A DNA stretch of 64,000 nt, taken from positions 124,001 to 188,000 of the forward strand of contig JADJQS010000008.1 of the NCBI GenBank assembly GCA_016712635.1, in the 5' to 3' direction. Source of the stretch: Gammaproteobacteria bacterium (lineage in GTDB: Bacteria > Pseudomonadota > Gammaproteobacteria > SZUA-140). This document shows positions 19,508-27,774 of the stretch, piece by piece. The first letter of the stretch is position 1. Each line of letters opens with the position of its first letter. Under the pieces are notes generated by a model, which had not been told where the DNA came from, searched no databases, and saw only the letters and a list, made by a program, of their open reading frames with translations. Position numbers and translations under genes: made by a program.

Positions 19508-20422
19508 ATGAGTTTGACCGACACGCCATCCCGTAATGAAAATCCCGCCCCGCAGCCGGATCCCGGGCGCGGCTGGCCGGCGCCGGCCAAGATCAACCGC
19601 TTCCTGCACATCACCGGCCGCCGCGCCGACGGTTACCACCTGCTGCAGACGGTGTTCCAGTTTCTGGACTATTGCGACACCCTTGATTTCGCCCTGCGCG
19701 CCGACGGCGTCATCCGCCGTGCCACGCCCGTGCCCGGTATCGATCCCGAGGCCGACCTGGCCGTGCGTGCTGCACGCCTGCTGCAGCGCCACGCCGGGGT
19801 CCCGGACGGGGCCGACATCGGCCTGGTGAAACGCATCCCGCTGGGGGGTGGCCTGGGGGGAGGGAGTTCGGATGCCGCGACCACACTGTGCGCGCTTAAC
19901 TGTCTATGGAATCTTGAAATTCCGCTGGATGAGCTGGCCGCCCTGGGATTGAGGCTGGGGGCGGATGTCCCGGTGTTCGTGCACGGGCAGGCGGCGTGGG
20001 CGGAGGGCGTGGGCGAAGTCCTCACCCCGCTGTCGCTGGACGAGCCCTGGTACCTCGTGGTGTCTCCGGATGCACAGGTATCCACCGCCGAGATCTTTGC
20101 CGCGCCGGAATTGACACGCGACAGCGATGCCCTCACAATAGGCGGCTTTCTTTCGGGCGATCATGGGGTTAATGTGTGCGAGCCGGTCGTGCGTGCGCGC
20201 TATCCCGCGGTGGCCGAGGCGCTGGACTGGCTGAGCCGTTACGCGCCCGCCCGCATGAGCGGGACCGGTGCCTGTGTGTTCGCGCCCTTCGTCGAGCGGC
20301 GCGCGGCCGATGATCTGCTGCGGCGTCTGCCTGCGGACTGGCACGCCTTCGTGGCCAGGGGGCGCAATCGTTCGCCCCTGCTGGCCAGGGTCGCGTTACA
20401 CTGTGCGGGGCGTGCGCGGTGA
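19508..20422 (+). CDS. ispE: 4-diphosphocytidyl-2-C-methyl-D-erythritol kinase
   Basis: GHMP kinase of the MEP isoprenoid pathway that phosphorylates CDP-ME. 304 residues from ATG 19508. The substrate region WPAPAKINRFLHITGRRADGYH, the ATP loop IPLGGGLGGGSSDAATTL and the late motif ARMSGTGACVFAPF are intact. In-frame GTG at 19454 gives a longer form, but the conserved region begins about 25 residues after the chosen ATG. Confidence 0.96.
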   Translation: MSLTDTPSRNENPAPQPDPGRGWPAPAKINRFLHITGRRADGYHLLQTVFQFLDYCDTLDFALRADGVIRRATPVPGIDPEADLAVRAARLLQRHAGVPDGADIGLVKRIPLGGGLGGGSSDAATTLCALNCLWNLEIPLDELAALGLRLGADVPVFVHGQAAWAEGVGEVLTPLSLDEPWYLVVSPDAQVSTAEIFAAPELTRDSDALTIGGFLSGDHGVNVCEPVVRARYPAVAEALDWLSRYAPARMSGTGACVFAPFVERRAADDLLRRLPADWHAFVARGRNRSPLLARVALHCAGRAR

Positions 20423-20445
20423 TCAGCCCGGGCGGGAGGAATGCA

Positions 20446-20520
20446 TGGGGTGTCGCCAAGCGGTAAGGCACGGGATTTTGATTCCCGCATACCCAGGTTC
20501 GAATCCTGGCACCCCAGCCA
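20446..20520 (+). tRNA. tRNA-Gln (anticodon TTG), CCA encoded
   Basis: Cloverleaf readable by eye: acceptor TGGGGTG pairs with CACCCCA, anticodon stem GGGAT/ATTCC around TTTTGAT gives anticodon TTG, T arm CCAGGTTCGAATCCTGG, and the 3' CCA is encoded. Starts with U as gammaproteobacterial tRNA-Gln does. It sits between ispE and prs, the usual place. Confidence 0.97.
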
Positions 20521-20593
20521 ATTATGCCCGGGCGACGCCGCGGGCCGGGATGACACATTTGAACATGCAGTGTGATACCAGGGGTGCGCAGGC

Positions 20594-21577
20594 GTGAACT
20601 TTACCACTGACAGCGAATCCGGCGGGATCTTCCGGCAGATGGTGGTGTTCAGCGGAACAGCACATCGCCTGCTGGCGCAGAGCATCGTCGCCCGCCTGAA
20701 TCTGACGCTCGGCCAGGCCAACGTCGACCGCTTCAGTGACGGCGAGGTCCACATCGATATCGCCGAGAACGTGCGCGGCAAGGATGTGTTCATAGTGCAG
20801 CCGACCAGCGCGCCGACGGATACCCACCTGATGGAGCTGCTGCTGATGGTGGATGCGATACGCCGCTCCTCGGCCTACCGCATCACGGCGGTGATCCCGT
20901 ATTTCGGCTATTCGCGCCAGGACCGGCGTCCGCGTTCGGCGCGCGTTCCGATCAGCGCCCGCGTGGTGGCGGACATGATCACCAACGTCGGCACCGACCG
21001 CGTCCTGACAGTGGACCTGCACGCCGACCAGATCCAGGGATTCTTCGACATCCCGGTGGACAATGTGTACGCCTCGCCGGTGCTGCTGACCGACATCTGG
21101 CGCAGCAAGTATCCGCGCGTGATCGTGGTGTCGCCGGACGTCGGCGGGGTGGTGCGCGCGCGCGCGATGGCGAAGCAGCTCGGCGGCGCCGACCTGGCGA
21201 TCGTCGACAAGCGCCGTCCCGGTCCGAACATCGCCAAGGTAATGAACATCATCGGCGACGTACGCGACCGCACCTGCGTCATGCTCGACGACATGGTGGA
21301 CACGGCGGGCACCCTGTGCGAGGCGTCGCGCGTACTGAAGGAGGAGGGCGCCGCCAAGGTGGTCGCCTACTGTACGCATCCGGTGCTGTCGGGAGCGGCC
21401 GTGGAGCGCGTCAACACTTCCGTGCTCGACGAGCTGGTGGTGACGGACACCATCCCGCTGTCGGCGGACGCGGTGCTGTCTCCCAGGATCCGCCAGCTGT
21501 CGGTGGCGGACATGCTGGCCGAGACCATGCGCCGCATCAATGCGGAGGAGTCGGTCAGCTCGATCTACATGGATTGA
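20594..21577 (+). CDS. prs: Ribose-phosphate pyrophosphokinase
   Basis: Makes PRPP from ribose 5-phosphate and ATP for nucleotide, histidine, tryptophan and NAD synthesis. 327 residues from GTG 20594. FSDGEVHIDIAENVRGKDVFIVQ, the catalytic loop RRPGPNIAKVMNIIGDV and the PRPP loop CVMLDDMVDTAGTLCEA are all present. A start at Met16 (20639) would give the more common 312-residue length. Confidence 0.97.
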   Translation: MNFTTDSESGGIFRQMVVFSGTAHRLLAQSIVARLNLTLGQANVDRFSDGEVHIDIAENVRGKDVFIVQPTSAPTDTHLMELLLMVDAIRRSSAYRITAVIPYFGYSRQDRRPRSARVPISARVVADMITNVGTDRVLTVDLHADQIQGFFDIPVDNVYASPVLLTDIWRSKYPRVIVVSPDVGGVVRARAMAKQLGGADLAIVDKRRPGPNIAKVMNIIGDVRDRTCVMLDDMVDTAGTLCEASRVLKEEGAAKVVAYCTHPVLSGAAVERVNTSVLDELVVTDTIPLSADAVLSPRIRQLSVADMLAETMRRINAEESVSSIYMD

Positions 21578-21680
21578 CCGGCGGTCCGCGGCCGCGGGGC
21601 GCGGGGTTCTACGGGGTTTTTTGGGTCGGTTCCGGCTGGTCGCGGCCGGTGCCGGTGTTGGGTAACTGAGGAGAAATATC

Positions 21681-22361
21681 ATGAACGTGAGTTTTGAACT
21701 GAATGCGCAAGTCCGTCACGACAGCGGGAAGGGAGCGAGCCGCCGCCTGCGCCGTGAAGGCAAGGTGCCCGCCATCATGTACGGCAGCGGGCAGCAGCCC
21801 GTGAGTCTTGTGCTGGACCATGACGCGGTGCGGCACAGCCTGGAGAACGAGGCCTTTTACTCGCACATCCTCACCGTCAACGTCGACGGCCAGGCGGTGC
21901 AGGCGGTGCTCAAGGATCTCCAGCGCCACAGCTACCGTCCGATCATCATGCACATGGATCTCCAGCGCATCAGCGAGACCGAGGAACTGCGCATGCATGT
22001 TCCGCTGCACTTCATCGGCGAGGCATCAGCCCCCGGCGTCAAGCTGGGAGGCGGTATCGTTTCGCACCTGGTGACGGACGTCGAGGTTACGTGTCTGCCC
22101 AGGCATCTGCCGGAATACCTCGAGGTGGACGTCAGCAGCCTGCAGCTGAACGAGACCCTGCATCTTTCCGACATCAAGCTGCCCGAGGGCGTCAGGATCA
22201 TCGCGCTGACGCACGGGGCCGAGCATGACCTGCCGGTGGTGTCGATCCATGTCCCGCGCGCGGCCGTCGAGGCCGAAGCCGCACCTGCAGCGGAGGCCGT
22301 GGCGGCCCCGGCCGCAGGCGAGGCCAAGCAGGAAGGCGAGGCGAAGGGCGGCAAGGGCTAA
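21681..22361 (+). CDS. rplY: 50S ribosomal protein L25 (Ctc/TL5 long form)
   Basis: Binds 5S rRNA in the large subunit. 226 residues: an L25 domain (1-95, including RHDSGKGASRRLRREGKVPAIMYG), the TL5 beta domain with VSHLVTDVEVTCLPRHLPEYLEVDV, and an Ala/Glu-rich low-complexity tail. ATG has GAGGAG about 9 bases upstream. Lies between prs and pth as in most relatives. Confidence 0.96.
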   Translation: MNVSFELNAQVRHDSGKGASRRLRREGKVPAIMYGSGQQPVSLVLDHDAVRHSLENEAFYSHILTVNVDGQAVQAVLKDLQRHSYRPIIMHMDLQRISETEELRMHVPLHFIGEASAPGVKLGGGIVSHLVTDVEVTCLPRHLPEYLEVDVSSLQLNETLHLSDIKLPEGVRIIALTHGAEHDLPVVSIHVPRAAVEAEAAPAAEAVAAPAAGEAKQEGEAKGGKG

Positions 22362-22394
22362 AAGGGCTAAGACACGAGCGCCGGGGCGGCCTTC

Positions 22395-23000
22395 TTGTCG
22401 GCGCCGATCGAAGTCATCGCCGGCCTGGGAAACCCGGGCGGCGACTATCAGGATACGCGCCACAATGCGGGTTTCTGGTTGCTCGACGATCTTGCGCGGC
22501 AACTCGGTGTCGAGTTCAGGGCGGAGCGCCGTTTCCATGCGGAGACGGCGCGCGCCGATCTGGACGGACACCCCTGCCACTTGCTCAAGCCCGTCACCTT
22601 CATGAACCGCAGTGGCCAGGCGGTCGCCGCGCTCGCGCGTTATTACCGCGTTCCACTCGAGAGGATCCTGGTGGTGCACGACGAGATCGACCTGCCGCCG
22701 GGGATTGCGCGGCTCAAGCGCGGCGGCGGGCACGGTGGGCACAACGGGCTGCGCGACATAATCGAGGTGTTCGGCGGCGCGGCGGATTTCCTGCGCCTGC
22801 GCCTGGGGGTGGGGCGGCCGGCCAGCAGCGACGACGTGGTGAACTATGTGCTGCACGCACCCTCGGTTACGGACCGCGCCCTGATACGCACGGCGATCGA
22901 CGATGCCATCGCGGTGCTGCCGCTAGTCGTGTCCGGTGAGGCCGGGCGCGCCATGAACCGGCTCCACCGCCGCAGGGACGACAACGCAAAGCCGGAATAG
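22395..23000 (+). CDS. pth: Peptidyl-tRNA hydrolase
   Basis: Recycles peptidyl-tRNA dropped from ribosomes. 201 residues. IAGLGNPGGDYQDTRHNAGFWLLD carries the catalytic His; KPVTFMNRSGQAV and LVVHDEIDLPPG complete the active site. The only plausible start is TTG at 22395, with MSAPIEVIAGLGNPG following; no ATG lies nearer. 33 bases after rplY. Confidence 0.95.
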   Translation: MSAPIEVIAGLGNPGGDYQDTRHNAGFWLLDDLARQLGVEFRAERRFHAETARADLDGHPCHLLKPVTFMNRSGQAVAALARYYRVPLERILVVHDEIDLPPGIARLKRGGGHGGHNGLRDIIEVFGGAADFLRLRLGVGRPASSDDVVNYVLHAPSVTDRALIRTAIDDAIAVLPLVVSGEAGRAMNRLHRRRDDNAKPE

Positions 23001-23021
23001 CAACGGCAGGAGCTTTCGAAT

Positions 23022-24110
23022 ATGGGATTCAAATGCGGCATCGTCGGACTGCCCAACGTGGGCAAGTCGACGCTGTTCAATGCGCTGACCAAGGCCGGCA
23101 TCGACGCGAGCAACTATCCGTTCTGCACCATCGAGCCGAACGTGGGCGTGGTCCCGATGCCGGACCCGCGCCTGGCGGCGCTCGCCGCCATCGTCAGGCC
23201 GCAGCGCGTGCTGCCGACCACCATGGAGTTCGTCGACATCGCGGGTCTGGTGGCCGGCGCCTCCAAGGGAGAGGGGCTCGGCAACAAGTTCCTGGCGCAT
23301 ATCCGCGAGACCCAGGCCATCGCCCATGTGGTGCGCTGCTTCGAGAACGACGACATCGTGCACGTCGCGGGCCGGATTGATCCGCTGGCGGACATCGAGA
23401 CGATCGATACGGAACTGGCCCTGGCGGATATGGAGACTGTGGAGCGCGCACTTGAGCGTATCGCGCGCCAGACCCGCAGCGGGGACAAGGAGGCCCTGGC
23501 GCGGCAGGCCTTGCTGGAGAAACTGCGCGCGCATCTCGATACTGCGGCACCGGTGCGATCCCTGGGACTGGGCGACCAGCTGGACAAACTGCAGGATCTG
23601 CACCTGTTGACAGCCAAGCCGACGATGTACATCGCCAACGTGGCGGAGAACGGCTTCGAGAATAATCCGTTGCTCGACCGCGTGCGCGCCTTCGCCGCGG
23701 CGGAAGGCGCCGAGGTGGTGCCGGTGTGCGCGGCGATCGAATCCGAGATCGCGGAACTGCCGGATGAGGAAAAGGCGGAGTTCCTCGCCGACCTGCATCT
23801 GGACGAGCCCGGCCTCAACCGGGTGATCCGGGCCGGTTACCGCCTGCTGAAGCTGCAGACCTATTTCACCGCCGGTGAGAAAGAGGTGCGCGCCTGGACC
23901 ATTCCGGTCGGCGCCACCGGCCCGGAGGCGGCCGGGGTGATTCACACGGATTTCCAGAAGGGTTTCATCCGCGCCGAGGTCATCGCCTATGCCGATTTCA
24001 TCGCCTGCAATGGCGAGCAGGGCGCGAAGGAGGCGGGCAAGTGGCGCCTGGAAGGCAAGGAGTACATCGTCCAGGACGGCGATGTCATCCACTTCCGGTT
24101 TAACGTCTAG
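23022..24110 (+). CDS. ychF: Redox-regulated ribosome-binding GTPase/ATPase YchF
   Basis: OBG-family P-loop protein that prefers ATP. 362 residues. G1 motif GLPNVGKSTLFNALT, G3 in VDIAGLVAGASKGEGLGNKFL, a helical coiled-coil insertion about 130-200, and the C-terminal TGS-like domain ending EYIVQDGDVIHFRFNV. Last gene of the prs-rplY-pth-ychF run; tRNA-Met follows 130 bases downstream. Confidence 0.97.
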   Translation: MGFKCGIVGLPNVGKSTLFNALTKAGIDASNYPFCTIEPNVGVVPMPDPRLAALAAIVRPQRVLPTTMEFVDIAGLVAGASKGEGLGNKFLAHIRETQAIAHVVRCFENDDIVHVAGRIDPLADIETIDTELALADMETVERALERIARQTRSGDKEALARQALLEKLRAHLDTAAPVRSLGLGDQLDKLQDLHLLTAKPTMYIANVAENGFENNPLLDRVRAFAAAEGAEVVPVCAAIESEIAELPDEEKAEFLADLHLDEPGLNRVIRAGYRLLKLQTYFTAGEKEVRAWTIPVGATGPEAAGVIHTDFQKGFIRAEVIAYADFIACNGEQGAKEAGKWRLEGKEYIVQDGDVIHFRFNV

Positions 24111-24240
24111 GCGAGGAGGCTGTCGGACGGTAATCTAAAAAAGAAAAGTCGACGACCCGGCCGTTTCGTACTTGTCGCGCTGCGAGCGAATTCGGTATGA
24201 TTATCTGCCGCTTTCCTCTCTATCCTTCGCACTGCATTCC

Positions 24241-24317
24241 GGCTATGTAGCTCAGTCGGTTAGAGCACAGCATTCATAATGCTGGTGTCCCTGGTTCGAG
24301 TCCAGGCATAGCCACCA
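24241..24317 (+). tRNA. tRNA-Met (anticodon CAT), CCA encoded
   Basis: Acceptor GGCTATG pairs with CATAGCC; anticodon stem CAGCATTCATAATGCTG shows anticodon CAT; T arm CCTGGTTCGAGTCCAGG; CCA encoded. The fully paired first base pair indicates elongator rather than initiator tRNA-Met, though a tRNA-Ile2 read through lysidine at CAU cannot be excluded. Confidence 0.94.
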
Positions 24318-24331
24318 TCTTTCCATCCGAA

Positions 24332-24401
24332 TAATGGCTCATGGCATCGGGCGCATGCTGCCGTTTGAGAATCAGGTTCTCAGGCGGCGCCATGAGCCCA
24401 T
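24332..24401. repeat. Long nested hairpin after tRNA-Met
   Basis: Outer arms GGCTCATGGC (24336-24345) and GCCATGAGCC (24389-24398) are perfect complements. Within them GAGAA and TTCTC form a second small hairpin, with CCG/CGG between. It has no T tract, so it is not a standard terminator. It may be a processing or attachment structure next to the tRNA. Confidence 0.6.
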
Positions 24402-24682
24402 GCGGATAGCGCCTTCTCATGTCCGCGCGACGCGCTTCCAGCCTGTGGTTTCAGATGTTCATCGCAGTAGCTCCCGGGGAAACGACGTTGTCGGCTTACA
24501 GTAAATTCGCTTTGTTCACGGAGGAATGCCTGGCATTTCACAACGATGTTCCGGTGGGGCGTGGTGCTGGTGGTGCTAGAGGTACACCGCTGATCGCCAC
24601 GCCACCCTGTGTTCAAACGTCCGGGTCTCAATGCCTCATACATAGCGCGATTGACAGGCGCGGATCGTGAATGTGGCTTCTT
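24402..24682. other. Non-coding stretch, no gene recognised
   Basis: Between the hairpin after tRNA-Met and the AT-rich repeats I see no ORF with a convincing start or codon use on either strand. A minus-strand frame (24380-24715) resembles no family. Confidence 0.4.
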
Positions 24683-24755
24683 ATTGATATCTAAAAAAAT
24701 TGATCCGATGTGCAAAATTCATTGATATTTAAGAAACTAACAATGTGCAAAAATT
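24683..24755. repeat. Two imperfect direct repeats of about 38 bases
   Basis: ATTGATATCTAAAAAAATTG begins one copy at 24683 and ATTGATATTTAAGAAACTAA the next at 24721. Both copies end in ATGTGCAAAA plus AT-rich bases. The spacing and AT-richness suggest tandem sites for a regulator acting on the exported-protein genes downstream, but no regulator is identified. Confidence 0.6.
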
Positions 24756-24930
24756 ATGGAGAAATTAAGGAAAAACTTTGACTGCAATCACCAATTGTGA
24801 TTAAACTTGCCCTGAGTGTCTGGTCGGAAGGCGGTTCTGAGCGATTCCCCGGATGGAAGGTTGTGTAGCCCAGTGTTGCGCATGCACTCGGTTTCTCAGG
24901 GAGGTTTCTCATTAAGGACAATATAAGACA

Positions 24931-24955
24931 CTGTTATATATATAATTTATAACAG
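24931..24955 (+). promoter_or_regulatory. Palindrome around a -10 element upstream of the exported-protein pair
   Basis: CTGTTATA and TATAACAG form an 8-base inverted repeat around TATATAATT, which contains a TATAAT -10 sequence (24941-24946), 44 bases before the ATG at 24990. No good -35 is seen at the right distance, so activation or sigma-factor specificity is likely. The arrangement fits an operator laid over the promoter. Confidence 0.55.
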
Positions 24956-24989
24956 TTTCTGCTCATAATATATTCATTGGGAGAGACAA

Positions 24990-26012
24990 ATGAAGAAACT
25001 AACTTCTCTGTCCTTGGCGCCAGCCGCGATTTTCATCAGCGGCGCTGCCATGGCGGCACCGATCGGTGGCTACGACGCGTGGACGGTTAACGCGGGTACC
25101 ATCACGGCGACCTGCCCGGCGGGCCATACGTGTTCCAACCTGGATGCCACCGGCAACGGCATTCTGCAGCAAAAGATGGTGGACAACGCTGACACCACCG
25201 TTTCCTACTTCCGTACCATCGTAGTCGACGAAGGCACCACCGCGACGGACCTGGCCTCGGTACAGGCCCTGGGTTTCCGCGTTGAAGGCCAGATCGGCAT
25301 CGACGGCGGCGGCGGCAACAACTACACCAACCGCAGCGTGATCAAGGGCGGCTCGATCCTGGGCAACGACCAGATGTCGACCATGGCCGAAGTCAACAGC
25401 GGCGCCCTGCAGGCGGGCAGCCTGGCCCCTGTCGTATTGGACCAAGAGCAGGGCCTGGGCTCGACTGCCCGTCGCATGGACTGGCATTTCCATGAGAACG
25501 GCGTGCACTACCTCGAGTTGAACGCCTACTCCTCCGGCGGTGTTGCCGGCGGCGGCACGGGCAACGAGGGCGCCATCACGGTGCGTCGTTCAGGCAACCT
25601 GACCCTCGGCGGCACCCTGACGCTGGATCCGAGCATCACTGAAGGTTCCCAGACCTTGGCCTATGCGGCCGGCAACTCCGTCACGGCGGTGTGGCTGACG
25701 CAGGCGGCCTCGGGCGTCGGTTCCTTCACGAACCGGACCCTCGGTCTGCAGCGCTATACCGTGGTGACGGGCGCAGGCGGTCCCAAGACCAACGTCGGCG
25801 GCACCTCGATCGACGCGAGCAACAGGGATGGCGCGGGTAACTTCGCGATCACCCTGAATGCCACCGGCTCCGAGATCAGCGGTACGCAGTTCGGCTGGAA
25901 CAATGCCCTGTTCGGTAACACGCCCCAGGAGTACTTCACCAACTCGCTCAACAGCGCGTTGGCAGCTCCCCCGGCGCCGGGTACCTACACCAATGACTTC
26001 GTCATTCCCTAA
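24990..26012 (+). CDS. Exported protein of unknown function, paralogue A
   Basis: 340 residues with a clear signal peptide (MKKLTSLSLAPAAIFISGAAMAA). The mature protein is acidic, Gly/Thr/Asn-rich and almost free of Lys, which suggests beta structure. Two Cys near the N-terminus (TCPAGHTC) could form a disulfide. It shares with the next gene a pattern: GTIT, TC..LDAT, a VS..RTIVV..E block, a T.VGG or T.LGG repeat region, a VW core and a C-terminal W..ALF/W element. GGGAGAG lies 6-12 bases before the ATG. Not recognised as any named family; a surface or matrix component is possible. Confidence 0.75.
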   Translation: MKKLTSLSLAPAAIFISGAAMAAPIGGYDAWTVNAGTITATCPAGHTCSNLDATGNGILQQKMVDNADTTVSYFRTIVVDEGTTATDLASVQALGFRVEGQIGIDGGGGNNYTNRSVIKGGSILGNDQMSTMAEVNSGALQAGSLAPVVLDQEQGLGSTARRMDWHFHENGVHYLELNAYSSGGVAGGGTGNEGAITVRRSGNLTLGGTLTLDPSITEGSQTLAYAAGNSVTAVWLTQAASGVGSFTNRTLGLQRYTVVTGAGGPKTNVGGTSIDASNRDGAGNFAITLNATGSEISGTQFGWNNALFGNTPQEYFTNSLNSALAAPPAPGTYTNDFVIP

Positions 26013-26036
26013 CGACGCCTAGACAGGAGAGTAATC

Positions 26037-26966
26037 ATGAATCGCAAATATATAGCTTTGGCGATGGCGTCCGCGGGAGGGTTGCTGATTTCGGGTTCAG
26101 CCCTGGCGGGTTCCGCCGCAGCACACAATGCACCATTGAGCTTTGACCAGTACTCGGTCACCAACGGCACCATCACCGATACCTCGGTTGAGTGCGCCTC
26201 CACGTGGACCTGCGTGTCCCTGGATGCCACCAGCCCCGGTTTGCTGATGCAGCAGGTCACCGATCCGGGTAACGGCGTCTCCTTCATCCGCACCATCGTG
26301 GTGGAAGAGAACGCGAACGGCACGACGGCTGCGGGCCTGACGTTCTGGCAGGAAGCCCAGACGTATGCCAGCGGTGTCCTCAACAACAACATTGCCTTGA
26401 CACAGGGAATTGTGGATGGCGGCATGGACTTCCGCGTCGACATTTACGAGCAGGCCTTCCGTACGGACGGGGATATCTCCATCCCGACCAGCGGCGGCGG
26501 CGGCGCGGAGATGTACATGAACCAGACGATCGCCACGGCCGGTCAGACCTTCCAGCAGGATGGCGTGAACGGCAACGCGCGTCAGCGCATCGACCAGGTC
26601 CAGGGCACCAACCCGGGCAAGTTCACCTATGCCTCCATCGACGGCGCGGCGTTCATGCCGACCGTGGGCGGTACGCTGGGTGGCACGGTGATGCCGGCGC
26701 TGGCCTATGCCTCGACGGACGGCATCAGCGTGGTGTGGATCGGTGCGGATCAGCCGGGTAACTACGCGGCCTCGCTGCGTCAGTTCGGTTACCAGGAATT
26801 CCGCAACTGGGGTTCGATCGCGGTGACCGCTCCGGGCACCAACGTCGCGGCCGGCTCCTCGAGCTACATGGCGCAGGGCCCTCTGGGCCAGTTCACCGCC
26901 AACGGCTCGTGGGACTGGGATGCGGCGCTGTGGGATCTGGGCGCTGCGCCCTCCGGCCCGCCCTGA
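26037..26966 (+). CDS. Exported protein of unknown function, paralogue B
   Basis: 309 residues, signal peptide ending ISGSALAGS. Clearly related to the upstream gene: SVTNGTITD, TCVSLDATSPGLLMQQ, GVSFIRTIVVEEN and the late VVWIGAD and DWDAALWDLG correspond block by block, with CASTWTC replacing CPAGHTC. The first gene's stop is 24 bases before this ATG, with AGGAGAG between, and a strong terminator follows, so the two form a dedicated bicistronic unit. The mature protein has Gly-rich loops and few charges. Function unknown. Confidence 0.75.
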   Translation: MNRKYIALAMASAGGLLISGSALAGSAAAHNAPLSFDQYSVTNGTITDTSVECASTWTCVSLDATSPGLLMQQVTDPGNGVSFIRTIVVEENANGTTAAGLTFWQEAQTYASGVLNNNIALTQGIVDGGMDFRVDIYEQAFRTDGDISIPTSGGGGAEMYMNQTIATAGQTFQQDGVNGNARQRIDQVQGTNPGKFTYASIDGAAFMPTVGGTLGGTVMPALAYASTDGISVVWIGADQPGNYAASLRQFGYQEFRNWGSIAVTAPGTNVAAGSSSYMAQGPLGQFTANGSWDWDAALWDLGAAPSGPP

Positions 26967-27055
26967 TCGTAGTTTTGTAGCAGTACGGGTCGCAGTCTGA
27001 CCCAGGATATATCATCCCAAAGATATATCCGCGTTAGTGGTAGCAACGTCAGTTA

Positions 27056-27081
27056 GGGGGGGCATTGCCCCCCCTTTTTTT
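27056..27081 (+). terminator. Rho-independent terminator
   Basis: Seven G, loop CATTG, seven C, then a run of seven T. It ends the two-gene exported-protein transcript about 90 bases after the second stop codon. Confidence 0.93.
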
Positions 27082-27282
27082 GTTTCCGGTTTCCTGCGAC
27101 TTACCGAAATCCTCCAGATGCACCGGGCTGAAACGGGGTGCGATCCTCCATTCTGCGCATCGAGGTAATGGGGAGGATAAGTATCTATCCCGTCAGGACC
27201 GGCGCGTGCAATACCGTTCGAAGCGGCCTGGATGACGGCTTCTCCGGCTCATGTGAGCGATACGACTGGCTCGCGGGTTGAT
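27082..27282. other. Non-coding stretch
   Basis: No gene or repeat recognised between the terminator and the end of the minus-strand gene. With the 90 bases before the terminator, the gene-free interval is about 315 bases. Confidence 0.4.
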
Positions 27283-27564
27283 TTACAGACGCAGCAGATT
27301 CAGTATGCGCAAGCCGCCGCCTTCAATGACCTCGTAGGATACTTCCACCATATCGTTGACCGAGAGAGGGATCAGTGATTCCCGGGATGCGATGAAACGG
27401 ATCGGCGCTTGCGACTCGGCGTCAAGGATGACGAAGGTGTTGCCGGCCCGGTCGATGGACACGATGTTGCCCATATGCATATTCTCGCCCAGGCTGTCGC
27501 AGGCGTTCGCCGGACCTGAAGCAAGCAGGACGGCGGATAACAGTGCAGCAGTTGAATATTTCAT
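27283..27564 (-). CDS. Small exported protein, unknown
   Basis: 93 residues from ATG 27564, with signal peptide KYSTAALLSAVLLASGPANA. The mature part GNIVSIDRAGNTFVILDAES followed by VNDMVEVSYEV resembles a small OB-like beta barrel of the kind seen in many periplasmic proteins. GGATC 6-10 bases upstream is a weak ribosome site. Divergent from the two-component genes; no family assigned. Confidence 0.6.
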   Translation of the reverse strand: MKYSTAALLSAVLLASGPANACDSLGENMHMGNIVSIDRAGNTFVILDAESQAPIRFIASRESLIPLSVNDMVEVSYEVIEGGGLRILNLLRL

Positions 27565-27774
27565 GACTTGATCCTCCATGGGTTGGCCCGGTCTGCCCCA
27601 GATTAACCCCATGGAGCATCATTCGCCAAGCCGCTGCGCCATCTCTATGGCGTTCCAGGTGGCGGTTCAATAAACTGATGCCATGTACGTGAAATCGCAC
27701 GCCGCGTGTCTGCATCTGGCGCCGTATCGGCGTGCGCACCTCATTGGATACCCGCGCCTTTCCTGCAAGCGTGT

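Noticed and set aside
24380..24715. 111-codon minus-strand frame after tRNA-Met
   Set aside because: No ribosome site, no family resemblance, crosses the hairpin.
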